This document shows positions 45,213 through 52,528 of a stretch of DNA of 64,000 nucleotides, piece by piece. The position numbers and the translations under genes are program-made. Source of the stretch: Burkholderia diffusa (GTDB taxonomy: Bacteria; Pseudomonadota; Gammaproteobacteria; Burkholderiales; Burkholderiaceae); the NCBI RefSeq assembly GCF_902499115.1, contig NZ_CABVPN010000024.1, positions 69,481 through 133,480 on the forward strand, given 5' to 3'. Below the pieces are notes generated by a model that was not told where the DNA came from, did no database searches, and saw only the letters and a list, made by a program, of their open reading frames with translations. How positions within the stretch are numbered: the stretch's first letter is position 1; every line of letters starts with the position of its first letter.

Positions 45213-46775
45213 TCATTTCACCGAGATTTCGTCGAAGTTGAACGAGCCGTCCGGCATCACGTACATGCCGTGCAGGCGCTTGCTGCGCGCATAGACGATC
45301 TTCTCCTGCACCAGGAAGATCCACGGCGCGTCGGCCCACACTTGCTTCTGCGCGTCGGCGTACAGGGAGGCCTTCTTCGCTTGGTCGGTCGTCTCGAGCG
45401 CCTTCGCGAGATCGTCGTCGACGGCACCGTTCTTGTAGTACGCGGTGTTGTAGAGCTTCGGCGGCGCCGACGTGGACGCGAGCAGCGGCGACAGCGCCCA
45501 GTTCGCCTCGCCCGTCGAGGCCGACCAGCCGCTGTAGTACATCCGCACCGGTGCCGTCGCCGGATCCTGCGCGCTCTCGACCTTCGCGACCCGCTCGCCG
45601 GCCTCGAGTGCCTGCACCTGCACCTTCACGCCGACCTGCGCGAGCTGCTGCTGGACGAACTGGATCAGCTTCTGCGCCGTCGAATGGTTGTACGCGGACC
45701 AGAGCGTCGACTCGAAGCCGTTCGGATAACCGGCCTCCTTCAACAGCGCGCGCGCCTTCGCCGGATCGTACGGCCAGGGCCCGAGCTTGGTCGCGTATTC
45801 GACGCCCACCGGGGCGACGCCCGTCTGCGGGGTTGCGTAGCCGGCGAATACGACCTTCGCGAGCGCTTCCTTGTTGACCGCGTAGTTCAGCGCTTCACGC
45901 ACCTTCGGATTGTCGAACGGCTTCTTCTGCGTGTTCAGCGAGATGTAGCGCTGGATGATCGACGGCCGCTCGATCAGCTCGACCTTCGGATTGCTCTTCA
46001 GGTCGGCAGCCTGCTCGAACGGGATCGTGAACGCGAAATCGGCCTCGCCGGTCTTGAGCAACGCGGCGCGCGTGTTGTTGTCGACCACCGGCTTCCAGTC
46101 GATCGAATCGACCTTCGGATAGCCCTTCTTCCAGTAGCCGGCAAACTTCTTCACCTTCATGTCGTCGGTCTGCTTCCATTCGACGAACTCGAACGGGCCC
46201 GTGCCGACCGGATGCAGCGACACGTCGCGCCCCCACTTCTTCAGCGCGGCCGGCGAAATCATCACCGCCGAGGGATGCGCGAGCGTGTTGATGAACGCGG
46301 AGAACGGCTCGCGCAGCGTGAAGCGCACCGTCATCGGATCGACCACCTCGGTCTTCTCGATCACGCGGAACAGCCCGTAACGCTTCAGCTTGTTCGCCGG
46401 ATCGGTCACGCGGTCGAAGTTCGCCTTCACCGCCTCGGCGTTGAAATCCGTGCCGTCGTGGAACTTCACGCCCGGGCGCAGCTTGACCGTGTAGACCTTC
46501 GCATCGGGCGACGCCTGGTAGCTCGTCGCGAGCACGTTGACGAGCTTCATGTCCTTGTCGAAGCCGAACAGCCCTTCGTAGAACGACTTGACGACAGCTT
46601 GCGACACCGTGTCGTTCGCGTCATACGGGTCCATCGTCGTGAACGTCGAGTACACGGCGACCACGACGTTCTGTTGCGCGAACGCGGGCACGGCGACCGA
46701 CAGCGCCAGCGCGCCTGCCCCCGCGGCGAACAACGCGCGCGGACGGAACATCGGGAACGAATTCGACTTGTTCAT
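45213..46775 (-). CDS. gsiB: Periplasmic glutathione/peptide-binding protein GsiB
   Basis: 520 residues with a signal peptide (MNKSNSFPMFRPRALFAAGA, cleavage after AFA at about residue 34). SBP family 5 features: YSTFTTMDPYDANDTVSQAV near the mature N-terminus, VKLRPGVKFHDGTDFNAEAV (about 112-131) and YNHSTAQKLIQFVQQQLAQ in lobe 2. It captures the peptide and delivers it to GsiCD. AGGAG lies nine bases upstream of the chosen ATG; a further 43 upstream codons in frame are Arg/His-rich and rejected. Confidence 0.9.
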   Translation of the reverse strand: MNKSNSFPMFRPRALFAAGAGALALSVAVPAFAQQNVVVAVYSTFTTMDPYDANDTVSQAVVKSFYEGLFGFDKDMKLVNVLATSYQASPDAKVYTVKLRPGVKFHDGTDFNAEAVKANFDRVTDPANKLKRYGLFRVIEKTEVVDPMTVRFTLREPFSAFINTLAHPSAVMISPAALKKWGRDVSLHPVGTGPFEFVEWKQTDDMKVKKFAGYWKKGYPKVDSIDWKPVVDNNTRAALLKTGEADFAFTIPFEQAADLKSNPKVELIERPSIIQRYISLNTQKKPFDNPKVREALNYAVNKEALAKVVFAGYATPQTGVAPVGVEYATKLGPWPYDPAKARALLKEAGYPNGFESTLWSAYNHSTAQKLIQFVQQQLAQVGVKVQVQALEAGERVAKVESAQDPATAPVRMYYSGWSASTGEANWALSPLLASTSAPPKLYNTAYYKNGAVDDDLAKALETTDQAKKASLYADAQKQVWADAPWIFLVQEKIVYARSKRLHGMYVMPDGSFNFDEISVK

Positions 46776-46904
46776 TTTGTCTGGCTCCTGTGGATGATTC
46801 GGTAACGCGTGGTGGAAATCGCGGCGTGACTGCATCCGCTCGGGAAAATGACGCCGTTGCCTGGCGCGTGCGCAGCTGCGGTCCATATCCGACTCGCCGT
46901 GCAA

Positions 46905-48818
46905 TCAATACGCGCCGCCGACGCGATGCGCCGCGACGTAATGATCGGGGCCGACCGCAACGAGCGGCGCGACGATCGGCTCGTCGCCGACCGCGCGGAT
47001 CGGGCTCGGAATCTCGTCCGCCGCGAGCTGGCGCGGCGCATGCCGGCGCGCGGGGTCTGCCACCGGCACCGCGCTCATCAGCTTCCTCGTATAAGGATGC
47101 TGCGGCGCCTCGAACACCGCGCGGCGCGGGCCGATCTCGACGATCTGGCCGAGATACATCACCGCGACGCGATGGCTGATGCGCTCGACGACGGCCATGT
47201 CGTGCGAGATGAACAGATACGCGACGCCCAGCTCGCGCTGCAGGTCGAGCATCAGGTTCACGATCTGCGCCTGCACGGACACGTCGAGCGCCGACACCGA
47301 TTCATCGGCGATCACGACCTTCGGATTCAGCGCGAGCGCGCGTGCGATGGCGATCCGCTGACGCTGGCCGCCCGAGAATTCGTGCGGATAGCGGCGTGCG
47401 GCCTCCGGTGGCAGGCCGACCTTCTCGAGCAGCCAGTCGACGCGCGCCTGCGCTTCGCGGCCGCTCGCGACGCCGTGTACGAGCAGCGGCTCCATGATCG
47501 AGAAACCGACCGTGAGGCGCGGGTTCAGCGACGCGAACGGATCCTGGAAGATGAACTGGATGTTTCGGCGCAGCGCCTGCAGGTCATGGCCCTTCATCGC
47601 GCTGATGTCGCGGCCGTCGAATTCGATCGAGCCGCTCTGCGATTCGACGAGGCGCAGCAGCGAGCGGCCGGTGGTCGACTTGCCGCAGCCGGATTCGCCG
47701 ACGAGCGCGAGCGTCTCGCCCGCGCGCAGCTCGAAGCTCACGCGCTCGACCGCGTGCACGTATTGCGACACGCGGCCGAACACGCCGCTCTTCACCGGAA
47801 ACCGCGTGACGAGATCGCGCACGCGCAGGATCGGCGGCGCGGCCGGATCGACGTGCGGCTGCCCGGCGACGGGGGCCGCGACCGCGTCGTTCGCGGCAGA
47901 TGCCGGCGTGGCCGCGCTCGCGCCGTCCACCTTCAGCAGCGGGAATTTCTCGGGGTTATCGGTGCCCTGCATCGAGCCGAGCCGCGGCACGGCCGCGAGC
48001 AGCGCACGCGTATAGCGATGCGCGGGCGTCGCGAAAATGCGTTCGGACTCGCCCTCCTCGACCTTCTCGCCGCGATACATCACGAGCACGCGATCGGCCA
48101 CCTCGGCGACCACGCCCATGTCGTGCGTGATGAAGATCACGCCCATGTTCATTTCGTCCTGCAGGCCGCGGATCAGTTGCAGGATCTGCGCCTGGATCGT
48201 CACGTCGAGCGCGGTCGTCGGTTCGTCGGCGATCAGGAGCGCGGGCCGGCACGACAGCGCCATCGCGATCATCACGCGCTGCCGCATCCCGCCGGACAAC
48301 TGGTGCGGATAGCGCGCGAACACGCGGCGCGCCTCCGGAATGCGCACGAGATCGAGCAGCCGCAACGCTTCCGCGCGGGCTTCGGTCGCGCTCTTCGACT
48401 GGTGCAGCGCGATCGCCTCGCTGATCTGGTCGCCGACCGTAAACACCGGGTTCAGCGACGTCATCGGCTCCTGGAAGATCATCGCGATGTCCGCGCCGCG
48501 GATCCCGCGCATCGTCGCCGCGCTCGCCCGCACGAGGTCGACGAGCGCGCCGCCGCGACGCCGCAACGCGATCCGGCCGCTCGTGATCTCGCCGCCGCCA
48601 TGCTCGACGAGCCGCATCAGCGCGAGCGACGTGACCGACTTGCCGGAGCCCGACTCGCCGACGATCGCGAGCGTCTCGCCGCGATCGACGTGAAACGACA
48701 CGTTGCGCACCGCATCGAACGTCGCGTTTTCGCGGCGAAACATGACCGACAGGTCGTCGACGGCGACGACGCGCTGCTCCGGCAGCACCAGCGCGGACGG
48801 GGTTCGGCTCGAAGTCAT
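46905..48818 (-). CDS. gsiA: Glutathione/peptide ABC transporter ATPase GsiA (two ABC domains)
   Basis: 637 residues, two fused ATPase domains as in E. coli GsiA. Domain 1: Walker A GESGSGKS (54-61), signature LSGGMRQR, Walker B LLIADEPTTALD. Domain 2 (from about residue 340): Walker A GESGCGKS, signature FSGGQRQR, Walker B VVIADESVSALD. Each domain is followed by an oligopeptide-transporter C-terminal segment. A linker rich in Ala/Pro (about 300-335) joins them. It supplies energy to GsiBCD. It lies between iaaA and gsiB, as in the iaaA-gsiABCD order of enterobacteria. Confidence 0.93.
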   Translation of the reverse strand: MTSSRTPSALVLPEQRVVAVDDLSVMFRRENATFDAVRNVSFHVDRGETLAIVGESGSGKSVTSLALMRLVEHGGGEITSGRIALRRRGGALVDLVRASAATMRGIRGADIAMIFQEPMTSLNPVFTVGDQISEAIALHQSKSATEARAEALRLLDLVRIPEARRVFARYPHQLSGGMRQRVMIAMALSCRPALLIADEPTTALDVTIQAQILQLIRGLQDEMNMGVIFITHDMGVVAEVADRVLVMYRGEKVEEGESERIFATPAHRYTRALLAAVPRLGSMQGTDNPEKFPLLKVDGASAATPASAANDAVAAPVAGQPHVDPAAPPILRVRDLVTRFPVKSGVFGRVSQYVHAVERVSFELRAGETLALVGESGCGKSTTGRSLLRLVESQSGSIEFDGRDISAMKGHDLQALRRNIQFIFQDPFASLNPRLTVGFSIMEPLLVHGVASGREAQARVDWLLEKVGLPPEAARRYPHEFSGGQRQRIAIARALALNPKVVIADESVSALDVSVQAQIVNLMLDLQRELGVAYLFISHDMAVVERISHRVAVMYLGQIVEIGPRRAVFEAPQHPYTRKLMSAVPVADPARRHAPRQLAADEIPSPIRAVGDEPIVAPLVAVGPDHYVAAHRVGGAY

Positions 48819-48845
48819 GCGAAGGTCTCCTCGTACGATCCGGAA

Positions 48846-49832
48846 TCAGGCCGCATCGTCGCGATAGATGCCGACCACGGGCGTCTCGCCGACGCGCGCG
48901 TAGCCGCGATACATCCCTTCCGTGTTGAACGGCATCGCGACGTTGCCGTGCGCGTCGACCGCGACGATCCCGCCGCGCCCGGCCAGGCGCGACAGCTTGT
49001 TCATCACGGCGTCGTGCGCGGCATCGGCGAGCGATGCGCCGCGATAGGCCATCTGCGCGGCCACGTCATGCGCGGTCGCGAGCCGGATGAACATCTCGCC
49101 GGTGCCCGTCGCGGATACCGCGCAGGTCGCGTCGTCCGCATAGCAGCCGGCGCCGATGATCGGCGAATCGCCGACGCGGCCGGGCTGCTTGTTCGTGATG
49201 CCGCCGGTCGACGTCGCCGCCGCGATATGGCCGTGCACGTCGCACGCGACCGCGCCGACCGTGCCGTGCTTGCGATCGGGATCGAGCGGCTCGGCCGGCT
49301 GCCCGGCGCCGAACGCGAAGGTCGCGGCATCGTGATCGAGCATCGTGCCGGCCGCCGCGCGCGCCTTGACCCACTGTGCATGACGCGCCTCGGTGTCGAA
49401 GTAGCCGGGCTCGGCGAGTTCGAGGCCCTTTGCGGCCGCGAACGCGTCGGCGCCCGCGCCTGCCAGCAGCACGTGCTCGCTCGCCTCCATCACGCGCCGT
49501 GCGGCGAGCACCGGATTGCGCACGCGGGTCGCGCAGCAGATCGCGCCGGCCGCGAGCGTCGTGCCGTCCATCACCGCCGCGTCGAGTTCGTGTTTGCCTT
49601 CGGCCGTATAGACGGCACCGCGCCCGGCGTTGAACAGCGGACAGTCCTCGAGCAGCCGCACGGCGACGGTGACGGCGTCGAGCGCGCTGCCGCCATCGGC
49701 GAGCACCTGTTGCGCGGCCAGCAGGATCGCGGTGAGTTCGGCGCGGTACTGGCGTTCGGTGTCGGTGTCCATCGCATCGCGCAGGATCGTGCCTGCACCG
49801 CCATGAATCGCGACGATCGCGGGTGAAGTCAT
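48846..49832 (-). CDS. iaaA: Isoaspartyl peptidase / L-asparaginase (Ntn-hydrolase)
   Basis: 328 residues. N-terminal IVAIHGGAGTI, core LFNAGRGAVYT and the autocleavage site at Gly190-Thr191 (HGTVGAVACD); Thr191 becomes the catalytic N-terminus of the beta subunit. GDSPIIGAGCYAD and GTGEMF, the substrate-binding parts, are present. It hydrolyses beta-aspartyl (isoaspartyl) dipeptides and asparagine. The ATG overlaps the regulator's stop by ATGA, and gsiA follows after 27 bases. Confidence 0.95.
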   Translation of the reverse strand: MTSPAIVAIHGGAGTILRDAMDTDTERQYRAELTAILLAAQQVLADGGSALDAVTVAVRLLEDCPLFNAGRGAVYTAEGKHELDAAVMDGTTLAAGAICCATRVRNPVLAARRVMEASEHVLLAGAGADAFAAAKGLELAEPGYFDTEARHAQWVKARAAAGTMLDHDAATFAFGAGQPAEPLDPDRKHGTVGAVACDVHGHIAAATSTGGITNKQPGRVGDSPIIGAGCYADDATCAVSATGTGEMFIRLATAHDVAAQMAYRGASLADAAHDAVMNKLSRLAGRGGIVAVDAHGNVAMPFNTEGMYRGYARVGETPVVGIYRDDAA

Positions 49833-50779
49833 GATTTTTTCGTACCGGAGGAAGAAGGGGTGGCGGCCGGCGGCACCGCTTGCGGGTGGATCAGCCACGG
49901 CAACAGGAATTCGGTCATTTCGGCGGCGGACTTCGCGGAGCGGTGCGTGCGCAGCGCGACCGCGTCGATCAGCGCCTCGATCATCGTCAGCACGGCCGCC
50001 TCCGACGTGGCCGCGAAACGCCGTTCGGCCTTGACATACAGATTCAGCGACGCGATCGGTGCAAGCGGCGAACCGGGCCCGTCGGAGATGCCGAGCACGC
50101 GCGCGCCGCGCGCGGCCGCGCGGCGGGCCAGCTCGATCGTGTCCTTGACGTAGCGCGGAAACGCGAGCGCGATCACGAGATCGCGCGAGTCGGCCGTATA
50201 CAGGCGCCGCGCCGCATGCGACGGCCCCCCGAGCAGCGCGAGCGACTGCACGTTGTCGTGACACACCGACAATCCGTGTTCCATCAGTCCGGTCAGAAAC
50301 GCGCTCGAACCGGCGCCGAGAATCAGCACGCGCCGCGCGCCGACGATCGCCTCGACGGCCGCCTCGACGTCGGCCGCATCCAGCTGCGCACGCGTGTTCT
50401 CGATGTTCGCGACGGCCTGGTCGAACACCGCGTCGATCCACGCTGCGCCGCGCACGCCCTGCTCTTGTTCCTGCTCCTGCGCGGAACGCAGCCGCTCGAC
50501 CGGGCCGAGCGTCGCCTCGAAGCCGCGCACGAGCGCCGCGCGCATCGCCGGATAGCCGTCGAAACCCAGCGCCTTCGCGAAGCGGTTCGCGGTCGCGATC
50601 GACGCGTTCACGGCCTGCGCCAGCTCGTCGATCCGCATCGTCGCCGCGCGAAACGGATTCGCGAGCACGAACTCGCCCATCCGGCGGTGGATTGGCGTCA
50701 TCCGCGGCATGGCCGAGGCGATGCGCTCCGCGATCGCGGATTCCTCGTGACTGGCATCGTGCGGAACGAGAGGCGTCAT
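49829..50779 (-). CDS. RpiR/MurR-family regulator of the peptide-uptake operon
   Basis: 316 residues. N-terminal RpiR helix-turn-helix (IHRRMGEFVLANPFRAA, MRIDELAQAVNASIATANRF, about residues 30-75) and a C-terminal SIS domain (VLILGAGSSAFL and VIALAFPRYVKDTIELA, about 150-270) that binds a phosphosugar-like ligand in relatives. It is the first gene of the operon and translationally coupled to iaaA. A 10-bp inverted repeat upstream (50800-50853) is a plausible self-operator. The Met at 50779 gives the standard family start; about 59 codons further upstream are untypical. Given a peptidoglycan-peptide theme (D-aminopeptidase), a muropeptide-derived ligand is conceivable. Confidence 0.9.
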   Translation of the reverse strand: MTPLVPHDASHEESAIAERIASAMPRMTPIHRRMGEFVLANPFRAATMRIDELAQAVNASIATANRFAKALGFDGYPAMRAALVRGFEATLGPVERLRSAQEQEQEQGVRGAAWIDAVFDQAVANIENTRAQLDAADVEAAVEAIVGARRVLILGAGSSAFLTGLMEHGLSVCHDNVQSLALLGGPSHAARRLYTADSRDLVIALAFPRYVKDTIELARRAAARGARVLGISDGPGSPLAPIASLNLYVKAERRFAATSEAAVLTMIEALIDAVALRTHRSAKSAAEMTEFLLPWLIHPQAVPPAATPSSSGTKKS

Positions 50780-50799
50780 TGCGAATGGTTTTGCAAGGT

Positions 50800-50853
50800 T
50801 GATGAAAATCAATTTACACAATCTGCCGACCGGAAAAAAATAAATTTTCATCA
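50800..50853. promoter_or_regulatory. Inverted repeat upstream of the RpiR-gsi operon
   Basis: Perfect 10-bp arms TGATGAAAAT (50800-50809) and ATTTTCATCA (50844-50853), separated by 34 A/T-rich bases, 20 bases upstream of the regulator's start codon. This fits an operator bound by a dimeric or tetrameric regulator. Confidence 0.5.
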
Positions 50854-50996
50854 GGGTTCCCACGCCCCCTGCCGGGCCCGCCTGATGCAATTGGTCGTGC
50901 GACGACCGCTCGATCGCCGTCCAGCCGGCATTCGCCGCCCTCGTCGCGCAACGCACCGAGGATCCCGTCCGCGCACCTATCGGGAATACCCCGAGG

Positions 50997-51116
50997 ATGT
51001 TCGTTCGAATGCAGATTCACGTTGACCTGATTCGAATTCGAACATAGGATGCTCGAAAATGATCAGTCGTCAGATAACATTGGCTTTCGATAGCAGCGAA
51101 ATGTTCGATCGAATGC
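50997..51116. promoter_or_regulatory. Repeated TTCG dyads upstream of the MFS-GH31-porin operon
   Basis: ATGTTCGTTCGAATGC (50997-51012) and ATGTTCGATCGAATGC (51101-51116) differ by one base and lie 104 bases apart. Between them is the palindrome TTCGAATTCGAA (51031-51042), followed by CAT, which makes a related half-site in reverse. The second copy lies 113 bases upstream of the transporter start. The spacing is close to ten helical turns, which suggests looping by one regulator. Confidence 0.55.
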
Positions 51117-51229
51117 GCCAATTCCGGTAGAAGACAGGTGAATCGGCCGCCCATGAAGATCTGACATCGTACAAATATGACCGCATAAGACGCCCCAGCC
51201 GGGCGACTTGCATGGCTCAGGAGACAGCA

Positions 51230-52501
51230 GTGAAAACAGTCAAGGCGTTGCGCTGGTGGATCATCGTGCTGGTATGTCTCGGCACGATCCTCAACTACCT
51301 TGCGCGAAATTCCCTCGCGGTGCTCGCACCGGAACTGAAGCAGGTGTTCGCGATCTCGACGCAGCAATACTCGTATATCGTCGGGGCGTTCCAGATCGGC
51401 TACACGATCATGCAGCCGGTATGCGGGTTCATCGTCGACCTGATCGGCCTGCGGGTCGGGTTCGCGCTGTTCGCGATGCTGTGGTCGGTGGTCGGCGTCG
51501 CGCACGGCTTCGCGTCGGGCTGGCTGTCGCTCGGCATCCTGCGCGGCTTGCTCGGGCTGTTCGAGGCCGCCGCGATTCCGTCAGGGATGAAGGCCGTCGC
51601 CGAATGGTTTCCCGATCGCGAGAAATCCGTCGCGGTCGGCTACTTCAACGCGGGCACGTCGCTCGGCGCCGCGATCGCGCCGCCGCTCGTCGTGTTCCTG
51701 TCGATGCGATTCGGCTGGCAATCCGCGTTCATGGTCACCGGCGCGCTCGGCTTCGTGTGGGCCGCGCTCTGGTACACGCAGTACCGGTCGCCGGCCGATC
51801 ATCCGCGCATCACGTCACAGGAGCGCACGCTGATCCGTGACGGCCAGGCCACGATGCCGACCGCGTCGAAGCGCCGGATTCGCGACGTCGTCACCGCGCG
51901 TCGTTTCTGGGCGATCGCGCTGCCGCGCTTCTTCGCGGAACCCGCGTGGCAGACTTTCAGTTTCTGGATTCCGCTGTACCTCGCCACCGAACGCCACATG
52001 GCGCTCACGCAGATCGCCGTGTTCGCGTGGATGCCGTTTCTCGCGGCCGATCTCGGCGGCATCGCCGGCGGCTATCTCTCGCCCTACCTCGCGAACCGGT
52101 TCAGGCTGCCGCTCGTGTGGTCGCGTGTCGCCGGCGTCGCGCTCGGCGCGGTGCTGATGCTGGGGCCGGCGATGATCGGGCTCGTGTCGTCGCCGTACAC
52201 GGCCATCGGCCTGTTCTGCGTCGGCGGCTTCGCGCACCAGATGATCTCCGCGCTCGTCAACACGCTGTCGGCCGACGTGTTCGATCCCGAGGAAGTCGGC
52301 ACCGCCAGCGGCTTTGCGGGCATGGCCGCATGGATCGGCGGGCTCGGCTTCTCGCTGCTGGTCGGCGCGCTCGCCGACAAGATCGGCTACGCACCGCTGT
52401 TCGCGTGCCTCGGCCTGTTCGACATGATCGGCGTCACGCTGCTCGCGGTGCTGATTCGCGGGCAGTCGAAGCAGGAGCGCCTGCTCGCGCAGCACGCCTG
52501 A
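51230..52501 (+). CDS. MFS transporter (anion:cation symporter / hexuronate-like)
   Basis: 423 residues, twelve membrane helices. The N-terminus MKTVKALRWWIIVLVCLGTI leads to NYLARNSLAVLAPELK, the usual helix 1 exit of the ACS family (ExuT/GudP-like). A conserved loop 2-3 signature (FIVDLIGLRVGFALF) and a second in the C-half (LADKIGYAPLF) are present. AGGAG six bases before a GTG at 51230 decides the start; an ATG at 51212 would place that ribosome site inside the gene. Transport of a sugar acid or glycoside is plausible, since a GH31 enzyme and a porin follow in the same operon. Confidence 0.88.
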   Translation: MKTVKALRWWIIVLVCLGTILNYLARNSLAVLAPELKQVFAISTQQYSYIVGAFQIGYTIMQPVCGFIVDLIGLRVGFALFAMLWSVVGVAHGFASGWLSLGILRGLLGLFEAAAIPSGMKAVAEWFPDREKSVAVGYFNAGTSLGAAIAPPLVVFLSMRFGWQSAFMVTGALGFVWAALWYTQYRSPADHPRITSQERTLIRDGQATMPTASKRRIRDVVTARRFWAIALPRFFAEPAWQTFSFWIPLYLATERHMALTQIAVFAWMPFLAADLGGIAGGYLSPYLANRFRLPLVWSRVAGVALGAVLMLGPAMIGLVSSPYTAIGLFCVGGFAHQMISALVNTLSADVFDPEEVGTASGFAGMAAWIGGLGFSLLVGALADKIGYAPLFACLGLFDMIGVTLLAVLIRGQSKQERLLAQHA

Positions 52502-52528
52502 CCTCCGTCTTCACCAGGAATCGCTTAC

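Larger units (their letters stand above)
50780..51229. other. Divergent regulatory region, RpiR operon versus MFS operon
   Basis: 450 bases. The left end holds the 10-bp inverted repeat, the right half holds the TTCG dyads, and the middle (50860-50990) is GC-rich and featureless. No gene fits. Confidence 0.6.
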
